Shown piece after piece: positions 41,474 to 52,955 of a stretch of 64,000 bases of DNA. The DNA lies in the NCBI GenBank assembly GCA_963971405.1, contig OZ020486.1, positions 27,365,419 through 27,429,418 on the forward strand, given 5' to 3'. The stretch is from Psococerastis gibbosa (Eukaryota; Arthropoda; Insecta; Psocodea; Psocidae). The position numbers and the translations under genes were made by a program. Below the pieces are notes generated by a model. That model was not told where the DNA came from. It was given only the letters and a program-made list of their open reading frames with translations, and did no database searches. Numbering within the stretch: position 1 is the first letter of the stretch; every line of letters starts with the position of its first letter.

Positions 41474-41634
41474 TCAAGGTCGCGTAGCCAAGGGGGGTTC
41501 AACCCCCCCCCCCCCCAAATGAAATGGCTTGATACTAGATAGAATCGGATTTTGAGAGGAAAAATAAAAACTACTATGTAACATCCAATAAAATTTCAGA
41601 ACTTCCCCCCTTAAAAAATTCTGCCTACGGTCTT
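41474..41634. mobile_element. Fold-back with GCGTAGCCAAGG tips and C-runs
   Basis: CAAGGTCGCGTAGCCAAGG pairs with CTGCCTACGGTCTTG. The interior matches the element at 19401-19560. Confidence 0.75.
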
Positions 41635-41836
41635 GTATCCATTTCTTGATGTTACGATTGTATACTCACAGAGGGGCTAAGGGGCTAATTGCACTGTGGC
41701 TGAAATTTTAAAATTGTTCTGATGAAAAAAAATTCCTTTTAGTCCTCTTACAGCTGGCCTACTTCAAAGGTAATTTTACCTCTGACGTATTTATATTAAT
41801 TCCTTTTGAATGAAATTTTGAATCATGGTTTCTGAT

Positions 41837-43361
41837 GACCCGGTACACATGGACGATTCGGCCAGTCGCGCTTTGCCGACGTCTTTACCAATGTAGCCAC
41901 AATGCTAGCAGAAGATTTCTTGTCGTTTTCTCGACGATTTCGCCAGCTGGCGTGAAACTCATGGGCGGAAAATGGGGGTCCTGGGGGGGCATCTCTGGCC
42001 TAGTCCCCCTCAGCCTCCCAGGTCTGGCCTAGCCCCCCAAGCCCCCCAGGTCTGTCCCTGCCCCCCTAGCATCCTAAGTAACTATAAAATTTATATGTAT
42101 TGTGCCATCCATTAAGCGAATGAAGTCCCAATTATTTTATAGGAAGTCGCTATGTTGGATGTATTTATTGTATATATGTATATTCTTTGCGTCTAAAATC
42201 CAATTGTTACTGCATTCAAAATGCGTAAAACTCCACGATTTTAGGCTTATTTTTCTAAAATTTTCACCCGGGGGAGACCCCCGGGCCCCCCTTGTTCGCA
42301 ATTGCATTAATTGCCTGTAAAATCTCTAAGGTACTGCTATCAAAATGCGTAAAATAAAACTATTTCAGGTCTGTTTACTCCCCCCCCCCCTTCAGGTCCC
42401 CTGAACCCTGTGGCTCCTTCGCAAAGGACACTAAGGTCATTAATTTTAAGCTGTATGTATGACGTTTTTCCCCCCTTCGAAACCCAATCGTTCACTGCTG
42501 TTAAAATGCGTAAAACCCCACTATTTTTCCATTATATTTTCATATTTTTCCTCCGGGGGAGACCCCCGGGCCCCCTGGATCTTGCAATATGAATAAGCAT
42601 TATTGCTGATGTTAAAATGCAGAAAACCCTATTATATTTTCAAATTTTTCCACCGGGGGAGACCCCTGGCCCCCTGATTCCAAAATATGAATAAGCATAT
42701 TTACTGCTGTTAAAATGCGTAAACCCCCGACTATTTTGCCCTTATATTTTAGATTTTTCTCGGGGACACCCCCGAACGCCCCATTGGTATCTCTCTGCAT
42801 CAGGCGCATGGGTTATTCAAGTAAGGCACTGTAAATTAATGGGCCTTGTTTCGCTAACAAACACACCAATTGCACAATCGATAAAAATTAATTTGGCTAG
42901 GTAGGCTACACCCACATTTCCCGGAATACCCCCCCCCCCGAAAATCTGACCTGGACCCGCCCTTGGGCCTCGCGCAGAATCCCGCTCCTGGCCGAGCCGG
43001 CCCTGGTTACGCCACTGAGCATTGCTATTATAATCTTTCGTGAACTTGACAGGACATTTTTATTTTTTGTTTTAATGAGAAGCAGGGGTGAAGGCCGAGG
43101 CTTCTGGAAAATTAACAGATTTACTGTTGTTTTTTTTAATTTTATTAGGGGCTTAGCCCCCCCCCCCAGACTTTTTGAATTTTTCCGCCAATGGTGAAAC
43201 TGACCGCTCAAAACTGCACGGTTTCCCCGCTAGACACACCCCAAATACGTCAAAAAACCTTCGGAAGCGGCAAGAAATATATACTGGTAGCCCTATGGCT
43301 ACAATGGAAAAGACGTCGGCAAATCGCGACGGCCAGAAACGTCCTTATGTACCGGGCCTTA
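41837..43361. mobile_element. 1.5-kb element with CCCGGTACAC tips and internal GC tandem array
   Basis: GACCCGGTACACATGGACGA...TTTGCCGACGTCTT on the left pairs with AAGACGTCGGCAAATCGCG...TATGTACCGGGCC on the right, the termini of the MITE at 17223. Inside, degenerate units of roughly 100 bases repeat GACCCCCGGGCCCCC, ATATGAATAAGCAT and GTTAAAATGCGTAAA (about 42180-42790). No transposase frame is seen. A CCTTGGG/GACCCGCCC C-run repeat fragment lies near 42925-42970. Confidence 0.7.
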
Positions 43362-44640
43362 TAGCTTACCTTTTTCTGTAAAGATTTTCAGCTCCCTAGC
43401 CTCATTCACTCGAATAGCCACTGTATAGGGGAAAGCGTGCCCCCCCCCCCCAGTGAGGTGATTTTGTCCCCTACTTTTGAGCATATTGCCCCAAACAAAT
43501 TGTGCACAAATTTCAAATTCCAAGACTAACAAAACTAGAAATTAGAATAATAAGAAAAAATAGTCAAAAGTTACGTTTTCCATCGTATTTATGGGCTTGT
43601 GCCGCCAATTTTGTTATTAACGTGACCGAAGAACTTATTTATGGGGGGGGGGTGGATACAAGCTAAATTTACACTATTTAGAATAGGATTTCAATTTGTG
43701 CCACCCAGTGAAAATTTCTTAAAATATGATCTGGGCCTTATTGGTGGTGTAAATCCTAATCACGTTCAGTGAAATTATTTTGGTATTATTTTAAAAGTGT
43801 GACAGCCAATCATAACTAAGAATGGTTGATGCCAGCTGGAAGCGGAAGCCAATCTAACTAGTATCTACTACTACCTTTCCGTACTATACCAAACGCGCAA
43901 TGCAGATGGCACGCTTCACTCACAAGGCCATAAGTTCTTTAATTGGTAAGTACCTGACAGAGTCCAGTGGCGTATACATATGAATTATTTTCAGCAGGGG
44001 CCAAGACCAGATGGTCATTCCTTAATTGGTAAGTACCTGTCGGAGTTCAGTGGCGTACATGTAAATTATTTTCGGGAGGGGCCACGACCAGATGGCCACT
44101 AGCTATCAACTTCTTGCAGCGGGCAAAGGACCAAGACGGCAAGACGACGTGTTGAATTCTATCAATCAAACCGCTTACCACCCACTGTTGACTCGAAGTT
44201 CGATTATCTATTAGATCTGGTAAATTATGCATTGCAAGTTGCAACAACTCACCTAAGTTAATTTCGTCTTACATTTCCCATTTCGGGATAGGGGACATAT
44301 TAACTCCACTGTGACGCAATAAATCCCCCCTAAATCAATAAATTTATAAGATAGTAAAAAAAACTTAACAAACAGTGATTACAATATCAGGTGTGTGAAA
44401 AGAACAACATATGCTAACAATTAATAATAGATTTAACCCAGCCTGCTTCCATATAGAAAAACCAACTCTGTGTCCCCAGCTAAAGGAGCTGATGAGACAC
44501 AGAGGGTAGTTTAAAGATATTATTGAATAAAGGAAATAAGTAAGCAACCTGTCCGGTTTCGTTACACAATTTAACAGCTAAAACATGCCTGAAGGTAGAA
44601 ATCATCGATAGAAAGGTTTCGCAGAAAAATTATTTTTTAG
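43362..44640. other. No gene recognised
   Basis: It contains a C-run near 43440, a G-run near 43645 and a direct duplication of TTAATTGGTAAGTACCTG with AGT(T/C)CAGTGGCGTA (about 43935-43980 and 44020-44058). No coding evidence is seen. Confidence 0.5.
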
Positions 44641-45070
44641 TCATTTTTCATTCAAATTTAGTTACTTTTATTTTTTTACCCCCAGAAGCAAACTATCAAG
44701 GGGCAAGTGACCCCCCGCATTTCGTCAACATTAATAACGACTACAATATATGTGGATTTAAAAGAAATCGTTGGAGCCGTTTTTGAGAAATAATTTTTTA
44801 GACCTTTTTTGGAGTTTTTTGAGAATAAAACCCCCCAAATTGAGTTAGCCCAAAATAAAAAAAATGGTCCCGAGGTATGATTTTTGTAAACCTACATGCT
44901 GAATTTTATCATAATCGACAGAGCCCGGAAATCGATGAACAGACAGACAGACAGAGCGACAGACAGACAGACAGACATTTCGTAAAAACCACTTTTTTGG
45001 GGTTCCTGGGACCTCAAAACGTGTAATTCCGTTGAAATCTCGGAATCGAACGTTTCAACCATCACAAAGC
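44640..45070. repeat. Repeat with (ACAG)n tract and conserved tail
   Basis: The segment with CATAATCGACAGAGCCCGGA, an (ACAG)n microsatellite (44939-44976) and GGGTTCCTGGGACCTCAAA looks like a transposon end. The last words recur inverted near 33962. Confidence 0.5.
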
Positions 45071-45800
45071 TTTCCTTATACTACGTATAAATTGGAAAGC
45101 AATTAGGCCTAGAACGCACCTCTGCAATGTTAAAATCCATTGACAGCTGACGCATGCTGCAAACGGTCCCTGAAACGCCAAACATGCATACATTCTGCGT
45201 AGAAAAAAAGGCTGTTTATCCAATTAATTACAATTTTTTTAATCTTTACGAGGACCAGGCATCGAACAAACCTAACAGCATAGCGGTTTTCAGTCCGTTC
45301 GCCGAATTTTACACAACTTATAGTTAATGTCAATGTCATAGGTCTATATAATTCTTCTGTAAGTATTTTTTAACCTAGTAGGCCTTTGTATGTTCAGTCT
45401 CTATAGACAAGGCGAAGACACACAAACTGAAGCCGGTGCTGGACTGGAATAAGGTGAGGCTGACTGTTTGCATTTAACCTTGATCTATATTCAAATTTGC
45501 TCTCCGATCGCCGCCTGCGCCTACGAGCTAGCCTATGGACCTTCTCATGGGGGTCCACTCTGTGCCATCTTTACAATTTCCCATGCCGTACGATTATTGT
45601 CAGTCAGAGTCACACAAATAGGCCTAGAACAGAGGAGGAGCACTATTTCAAAAATGTACGAAGAGCTAGAGAGTGTCTCCAGTGTCTGCAAGTATGGCGT
45701 TCATACTATATATATGTCATTTTAATAATATAGTACCAAGTATATTTCTATATTGAAATACCTATCGTAATACCAGGATCGTTTGGAGAATCAGCGGGCC

Positions 45801-46155
45801 TTAGGCGACTATTCCACCGGCGAATTTACTTAATTTGTGATTTGAGATTTTTTTTTTTAAGGAGATTATTATGTAGATACTTAACGTATCTATTATAAAT
45901 TAAGTTATAATATGGTAGCAGACATCACTAATAAGTCTCTTCCATATTATAACTTAATTTATAATAGATATACATACTTAACGAGTCCAGGCGGAAGACG
46001 TTTTATGGGGTGTCCAGTAGCGGCCTGGATGGCCTTGTCGTTAGCTTCGGCTAATAGATAAGTTAAATATCTACATAATAGTTTCCTTAAAACAAAACAA
46101 GCAAAAAATCTCAAATCACAAATGAAGTAAATTCGCCGGTGGAATGCCCGTCTTA
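45801..46155. mobile_element. Long fold-back family A with unique arms
   Basis: TTAGGCGACTATTCCACCGG and GCGAATTTACTTAATTTGTG pair with CACAAATGAAGTAAATTCGC and CCGGTGGAATGCCCGTCTTA. The middle arms TAAATTAAGTTATAATATGG pair with CCATATTATAACTTAATTTA. The core GGTAGCAGACATCA is retained. The right half carries about 60 extra bases near 45985-46060. Confidence 0.8.
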
Positions 46156-46347
46156 GGTCAAGCAGAACTCTCACACTCAGGCACACGCACAAAATGTTTT
46201 TTGTGGGGGGGTTAAAACCTTGAGCATGAAACAGTGGTGTGACTAGATGACCAAAAATGAAGCCCACTCCGTAGGCTAAAATGCAAACCGAGCTTCTCAC
46301 CCCCTCGCGCGTTGTGCGATAAAGATTGTTGATTATGATGACATCAG

Positions 46348-47698
46348 GGTTGCCAAACGTCCCGTAATTCAAGGGACAGTCCCGTATTTGAAGGGTTTGT
46401 CCCGTGTCCCTTACGCTTCTCGTAAGGGACGGAAAATGACCGTATTTAAATTAAAGGTTTAGGTTGAATTTGCTAATAAAATATGTTTAAAAAAAGTGTT
46501 AAAAAAAAGTGTAAAAAACTTAACAATTCGAAAAAAATTATTGATTTGGTAAAATCCAGTCAAAAATATGATATTGTTAAAAATTATAAACAGTGTGAGG
46601 GAAAATTACCTACTTTTTTCACATAGGTTAGTGCCTACCTATACATAGGTGGGGTTTCCACATACGTCAATGGTCAGTGGTAAATGTGGTATTGACGTTT
46701 TGGCAGACATTAAAGACATACTAAAAATGTCTGCTACCACGTCAAAACCATATTTACCATTGACCATTGACTTAGGTGTTCACTTCACTTACGAAAACTT
46801 AAATGTTGGCCTGAATCCTTGTTAATACGCATGTGTCAGGCTCTACCCCTCCAACGAGGAAGGTGTACAACTTACAAGTTCCAAAATTTTAAAATATAGC
46901 CTAAAAGTAAAACCTCCAGCACTTATTTTTATCAATAGCTTTTCATGGTCCTTAAACGTTATTATTAGCCTAAATGCAACCAGTATGTACTGGATTTTGA
47001 TCATAGCAAACCTACCAACCTATAGGTTTTACTTTCAGGCTATATTTTTTAATTCTGGAATGTTGACTTTATCAAATGGTTAATTGTTAGGTATTATTAA
47101 TTATGACAGCTAACTTAATTAGTTACTGTTTTGACTATTTTCCGTGACGAAATCGAGAATCTACTGAATTGTATTATATTGTTGGAAATGGAATAAATAG
47201 CCTAGGCTACTACTTTGCATATAGTAACTGTTAAGTAACTATATTATATAGTAACTAGTTAAGTTAGCTGCCATAATTAATAATATCTAACAATTAACCA
47301 TTAATTTTTATAAACTCAAAGTTCCAGAATTTAAAAATATAGCCTAAAAGTAAAACCTATAGGTAGGTATGCTATGATCAAAATCTAGTACATACTGGTT
47401 GCATTTAGGCTTATAATAAAGTTTAAGGACCATGAAAAGCTATTGATAAAAATGAGGGCTGGAGGTTTTACTTTTAGGCTATATTTTAAAATTCTGGAAC
47501 TTGTAAGTTGTACACCGTCCTCGTTGGAGGGGTAGAGCCAATTGGACACGAAGTCCTGACACATGCGCAGTAACTAGGCTTCAGGCCAGCATTTAAGTTT
47601 TCGTTCGTGTCCACTTGCTCTTTGGATTTGACGAGGGCCCCTGAAGAAAAGTGCAACAGGGCGTCCCGTAAATGCGAAAAATTTATTTGCTAGCCCTG
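46348..47698. mobile_element. hAT-like element (CAGGGTTGCCA tip) loaded with fold-backs
   Basis: CAGGGTTGCCAAACGTCCCG on the left pairs loosely with CGTCCCGTAAATGCG...TTTGCTAGCCCTGG on the right. Inside are a family A fold-back (46647-46779) and a very long inverted repeat. The left arm is about 46790-47100 and the right about 47290-47610, with TATAGCCTAAAAGTAAAACC, CTTTTCATGGTCCTTAAAC and CCCCTCCAACGAGGA mirrored. The centre TTAATTGTTAGGTATTATTA is also mirrored. Confidence 0.6.
46647..46779. mobile_element. Fold-back family A copy
   Basis: AGGTGGGGTTTCCACATACG, arms GTCAATGGTCAGTGGTAAAT and core GCAGACATTAAAGACATACT...ATGTCTGCTACCACGTC. The right tip is truncated at GACTTAGGTG. Confidence 0.8.
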
Positions 47699-47699
47699 G

Positions 47700-48380
47700 A
47701 TGAAATGAAACAGCTAGTCAACAACGCATGGGTGGCAAATATCGGATCGGCACGAATCTTTACAATAAAAAGGTCACTCACCGATATACAACCTGGAAAA
47801 AATGTTTTACACAAAAACTGGATTTTCGAATGGGTATAAGCAACTTGCAAAGCAACATTCATGTGGTGTAACAAAACAGGCTCTCGGCTGCATTTTAGCG
47901 GAGCAGACTCCAACATTTTATGCTGCAAAATCAACTTATTTTGGAAGACAATACAGGTTTCAGGCAGAACGAGTTATGTGTATGTATTTGCTGGGCGCCG
48001 TCTGCTGCAAGGGTCACGTTATAGTGCGTGGGCAGATGATGAGGGGATATAAACTCAAAAAGGTTCCGAATTTGAGCCTTTTATTTTCTTCGAATCCTGG
48101 CCAGTGGCCACCCTACTCGTAAAACATAAGCGGACAAGCCGAATCAAGTTAAAAAAAATTTTTTTAAATGCCAAAAATCCCTTTTAAGTTGTGGCCGATC
48201 AAGTGTAGGGAGATTTCATGCAAGCGCACACACTACGCTTCACGGGGCGATGGGTTCTTCTGCCTCTATAATTTATAAATGATATAATATTGCAGAACAA
48301 TAGCGTTCTTTCGCACTAGCACCGATAGTCCGATACCGCTGTTCCTCTATGCTACGCTATGTATTTACTTAAAAATTAAA
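47700..48380. other. No gene recognised
   Basis: A 106-codon open frame (47802-48122) has no recognised family, splice context or supporting motif. Confidence 0.4.
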
Positions 48381-48383
48381 AAG

Positions 48384-48531
48384 ACTTGTACTAGTGCGAG
48401 GCTCTACAAGCCATGCGATCGGAGACGTATCGTAACTCAACACAGGTACTAACCTACAGAGGCGACTGAAGAGGTCAATCGGATGCATTCATTAAATTGT
48501 TTGTATGCGATTAACCTTTTTTTAATGAAAA
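48384..48531 (+). mobile_element. SINE family 1 copy
   Basis: CTTGTACTAGTGCGAGGCTC, CGATCGGAGACGTATCGTAA, GAGGCGACTGAAGAGGTCAA and TTGTTTGTATGCGATTAACC. The tRNA-like head is truncated. Confidence 0.75.
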
Positions 48532-48589
48532 GAAAAAGAAAAAAGACTTCTATAGGGTCATCCCGCTCTCTATTGACTCCATTATTTTC

Positions 48590-49110
48590 CTGACCACAAC
48601 ATCAACAAACAAAACATTCCAGTGCTCCAAATTCCGAACCACAATATTGACGACTATGAATTGTTGCTATCAAGTATCACATTATGTTCAATCTGACTAG
48701 ACGCATTGAAATCGTTGATTTGTCGTAAAAAGTGTTAATGACCATTATCGTAGATAATAATACTGGCGTTCAGTTACATTTAATTCCATTCCTCTGTGAC
48801 CAATATTAACTTAGATACTGTATATGCATCCATTTTTTAAGGTTGAAACAAAATGTTAGCGAACTCGATCGATGATAACTTTTTGGGTCAAGTTTCGTCA
48901 AAATCGGATTATATCCATGGAAGTTACAGAGTTTCCCAAATTCTAGATAAATGGCGGACATACGGTACATACATAGGCTACATACAGTATATAATACTAC
49001 AATATATAGTTTTAGGGGTCATGACATGAAAATTTATGGGAAATTTTCCGGAAGTCGAACATTGGTCGCCGTCTCATTAGGTCTGATGAAATCTCTAAAA
49101 TGGGCTTTGG
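48590..49110 (-). repeat. Dispersed ~600-bp repeat, diverged inverted copy
   Basis: TATTTTCCTGACCACAACAT, CCACAATATTGACGACTATG and TTTGTCGTAAAAAGTGTTAA are reverse complements of words in 6320-6905 and 29220-29822. Divergence is high. Confidence 0.55.
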
Positions 49111-50007
49111 ACAAGTTTTTAACATGTACAGGTACATACCGTACCGTGCGTATAGTTTTGGCCTTGCATCATTTTCTTATCGATAATTATTTGCTACTTA
49201 CCCCGAACAATGGAATACATTTAATCATTCTCCGGGCAATTATTTACCATTATAGACATATTTACAACTTTACGAGGACGATATAGTTTTAATATCCGGT
49301 CATCCCCGAAATTTTTACTAAGTCGGCGCGAGGAATCCTCCGTGTAAGCGGTAAGGCAAGCTTATTTAGGAATAATAAGACCAATAGGGAAAAGCTGACA
49401 CTTGAAGAGCGGAGATAGTACGTTTCTAATCATAGGCCTACCTTGAAAACACAGGCCAGCTAAATGCAATTTTTATGTCCAAGTGCATTTCGAATGCATA
49501 TGACATGGTTCAGGTCCGGAACCTGGGAACAGCGCTTACCAGCTCCTCGGTAATTTCCACGAACGGAAACAAAATGAGTGACTAGACTCCAGAGTAGGTA
49601 GTATAGCCAGGCATCAGGTTTGGTTTATTCTACCTTATTCTTTCTCTGCCGAAGCACTACAGTTTGTGACTTGCTTCGGCTCCACCTAATTTCCCACGGT
49701 GCCAACCATATATGGTTATACGTATGACGTAATTAACCAAAGGTTATCAACAAAAATGTTCTTTGCCACAAAGCATTGGAATGTTGAATGGCAACATTAT
49801 CAGTAGAATTTAGAATTTTATTTAAAATGGATGGTACCACCATACTACTATACTATACCATCATGGTAGTATAGTATCGCCTTCTGTATATAGCAGTCCC
49901 AGGGAAGATAGAAAGATAGAGGGCCCCCGGCAGAAGATTACTTATTTAGATTTAGCATTAGAACCGAGATTCGCACTTTAACAGCTCACATTTTTGTAAC
50001 GTTAGGA
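49111..50007. other. No gene recognised
   Basis: A short hairpin lies at about 49838-49876 (ACCATACTACTATACTATAC with mate ATGGTAGTATAGTAT). Nothing else is assigned. Confidence 0.4.
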
Positions 50008-50650
50008 GTGTACGTTCTGTAGAAAATGGGTACCCCAACCTCCGTTGTTTTTACCGACTTCTTATTGTTTATTTAATTAACAAAGCAAGAGATTAAAGAA
50101 TTGGCTCATTTAAGTTGTAGAAGACTACTTCACAGTGCCGGGTTAACCCCTATGGAGATATGTGGGTGAACACTCTGTCTACCAATATTGCAGCAAAAAA
50201 AAATCGTTTAATTTCCCGCCAATTTTAAAACTTTGTTTGGAAATTGTTTTCAACATTATTATTATTATTTTTTTTTTTTAGTAAAAAAAAGTAAATTTAT
50301 CGGTTGTGCAAATTAAGGTATTTTTTTGGGGGGGGGGGCGTGGGCCTGTGCCCATGGGTTAATCCGGCACTGTTACTTCATGAATAATATATAATAGAAC
50401 ATTTTCAATTTATGGTACCGTTTTCATAAAAATTATTGAGGGCTAAAATTTCACGTAAAATAGATACCATGAAAAAACTACCTACCAATCCAAAAATTAA
50501 TAATACCCCATTATACTATGCGTAAAGTAATCTTCTGCTACAACTTAAATGAACCAATATTTTGATAACTTGCTCAGTTAATTAAGTAAATAAAAAATTA
50601 GAAGTATTAAATTTCGGGCTGCCAATTTCCGTACGGGATGTACACTGTTA
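50008..50650. mobile_element. Fold-back element interrupted by a hAT-like MITE
   Basis: GTGTACGTTCTGTAGAAAAT...TTTAATTAACAAAGCAAGAG and TTAAGTTGTAGAAGACTACT mirror TTCTGCTACAACTTAAATGA...GCTCAGTTAATTAAGTAAAT and CCGTACGGGATGTAC. It is the same family as 34562-35946. It is broken at ACTACTTCA by a MITE (50142-50373). Confidence 0.7.
50142..50373. mobile_element. hAT-like MITE with CAGTGCCGGGTTAACCC tips
   Basis: CAGTGCCGGGTTAACCCCTA pairs with ATGGGTTAATCCGGCACTG. CTTCA-type sequence flanks both sides. A T-run and a G-run lie inside. There is no coding content. Confidence 0.75.
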
Positions 50651-50971
50651 ATTGAATTTGCATGTAGCAACCGAGGTTATTGTGCACTTTTCGAAAAGGG
50701 GAAATTGGGAGCCCCCTGCCAGCCTAATACTGGCAGAGGAGGAGTGCAACTTTTATTACGTATTAACCTGCCTCAACGTTCTACTCCTTGCCCGCCACAT
50801 AATATACCCTCCAGTGTGTGTGACCTCAGATTGGCTGCGTCCCTCACGCAACTGCTGCAGATCCCATTCATTGTATTTCTCGTTTACCATACGAAATACA
50901 GTAGGCGGGGAACAGAGTGATGAGGTCAGTCTTTTTAAGTAAGCTTTATTACAGCTGTGTAGAAGTAGGCC

Positions 50972-51145
50972 TGCAGCCTGATCGAGGCGATTATAATACC
51001 GGTATTTATTTAATCCCCTGGTATTAAAAATGTAAACAAGATAATTTTATAATGGAAAGTGCTATTCAAAATTTGTTTGCTTACAGTTATAATCCTAGGG
51101 TATTTTTTTAACCCCGGTATTATAATCGCCTCGATAAGGCTGCTG
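50972..51145. mobile_element. Fold-back family B, copy b2
   Basis: TGCAGCCTGATCGAGGCGAT and its mate ATCGCCTCGATAAGGCTGCT, with the b1 core in inverse orientation. It directly abuts the next G-run element at 51148. Confidence 0.85.
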
Positions 51146-51147
51146 GT

Positions 51148-51312
51148 CAGGGACGGATACAGCCCATTTGGGGGGGGGGGGGTAGTTGTAGTTGGGGTCA
51201 AAATAGGAAAAACGTATGTAGGATCGATTAAATCAGAGCGTAATAAATTAACTTACAATAGATTTACTAAATTTAGAGGGGGCTGCCCCCGCTGTATCCG
51301 TTCATGGGCCTG
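51148..51312. mobile_element. G-run element with CAGGGACGGATAC tip
   Basis: CAGGGACGGATACAGCCCAT, a G-run (51171-51182), interior TCGATTAAATCAGAGCGTAA, and GCCCCCGCTGTATCCGTTCA. It is an inverted relative of 12441-12580. Confidence 0.7.
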
Positions 51313-52189
51313 GTCAGGAAAAGCCCAGGAAAAATTACAATTTTATTATTGAACATGATTTGAAAAAAATAACGGACACTCAAAGATGCCAGGTCTTAAC
51401 AGTTAAAAAACTGTGGCCAATAAAAAATCTGTGTAAGTGATGGCCACATAAAAATCATATATCAAATTTAGGGGAGTATTTCTACTAAGGGATGTGAAAT
51501 TTGGATAGCTCAACAATCTTGTGAATTTTGATTTTGCTCAAAAAACAGATCTTGGGGGCAATCAATTTGCTCTTAGAGAAATAGATAACAAACTTAATTG
51601 CTTTGTTATCTTTTGGAAAATGGTAAAGATTATTTACACGTATTCTTGCGCATGGATGCATCCCTTTTGTAACATTTGAACCTGGCTGCGTCTCGGAAAA
51701 TCAGTGACACCAAGGTCCTAAGATAATTTTATTCATTAGATATACCATATACAGTACAGCATACGTTTCGTAATTCGTTAGCTTATAATTCATCCTCGCT
51801 ACAAAATAAATGTAAAATTTGAAGTGCAAAAATTGTTCAAATAGAACACAGCCAATCTTATGTCGCAAACATAGTTATAAAAAGGGCATTGACTCCGTCT
51901 GAAAAGTGCCCTCTCCAGATTCACAACAGTCAAACTTGTTTTCCAGTGAGGCAATGGAGTGTAGGCTTTGTGAATTTTAACACTTTTGGTGTCTGGCCAT
52001 TCTGTCTCGCCCGAAGTTGAACTTGCGAAGGGCTGTAACGCACAATTTTTGAGATAAATATTTCTAGCACATTTTTTAGGTGCTGTCGACGCCCTTACGA
52101 ATTTTTGGAAATGTTTGCTAGCTTGTGTTGCCTTTACGAACTACAGTACAATGCGTGTACTACTCACTCTACTGAGTACTGAGTAGAAG
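51313..52189. other. No gene recognised
   Basis: A loose repeat occurs near 51360-51430 (AAAAAAATAACGGACACTCA), shared with about 23090. The rest is unassigned. Confidence 0.4.
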
Positions 52190-52468
52190 GCATAGGGTTG
52201 CCAGGTGTCCGGTGAAAAAATAAAGGTTTGACCGGACAATGCTTTGTCCAGTTTTTCGCTCGTGTGCAAAAACATTATTCTGGAGGATAGAACAAAATAA
52301 TTTAAAAAATCTGATACTAGCTACAATAGCTACTAAGAAAGTTCCTGAAAATTCACTAAATTTAAGACTAGATAAAATGACATTATTTTTAAAAAAATTT
52401 ACACTAGATAGAATGGCCCATTGACTCCCTGTCCGGTTTTCATGTTTTGTAAATCTGGCAACCCTAAG
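52190..52468. mobile_element. hAT-like MITE with AGGGTTGCCAGGTGTCCGG tips
   Basis: AGGGTTGCCAGGTGTCCGGT pairs with CCGGTTTTCATGTTTTGTAA...ATCTGGCAACCCT. The tip resembles that of the element starting at 46348. An internal 61-codon frame (52239-52424) could be a transposase shred but is not recognisable. Confidence 0.7.
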
Positions 52469-52612
52469 AAGGCCACATCTTATTTCTTACCACCGAAAGC
52501 AGAAACCTCGGGCCACGCCCGGCCACGTGTCTTATAACCGAGTATGCATTTCAGAGCTGCCATTAAAACATATAGGCTGCTGTATAGCCACACATACTAT
52601 ATTCATTTACCG

Positions 52613-52955
52613 CCAACGGCCTTACCATGTTGATTCCATTACAGCAGAACATGTTTCAAACTGCGGCAACTTGGTAGTGTGCACAGCGTTGGCAGGAGAA
52701 CCTGCTGGGACATGATAACGCGCTTAGGCAGTACAAGTCGAGTCCTGGTCACCATGTTCCCCAAGTGGTTCGGAATCCACTATAATCAGGAGGTCCACCC
52801 TGTTAGTCAACTCCCCTTTCCCCGAGGTGAAAGAGTCTGCCCTTAGGGTGCCTCAAGTTAACAAACAGACTCACTCCACCCGCCAGGCTGACAGGGTTGC
52901 TTAAAGCAGAAATGCTGAAAGCAGGCGTTAGAAACAACAACAACAACAACAACAT
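52613..52955 (+). mobile_element. SINE-like family 3 copy with (AAC)n tail
   Basis: ACGGCCTTACCATGTTGATT, GTGTGCACAGCGTTGGCAGG, CCTGGTCACCATGTTCCCCA and AGTGGTTCGGAATCCACTAT to AAATGCTGAAAGCAGGCGTT and (AAC)n. This is the longest copy. Confidence 0.75.

Noticed and set aside
45959-46372. 137-codon minus-strand frame
   Set aside because: It runs across a palindromic element and into a hAT-like tip, with no domain and no splice context.
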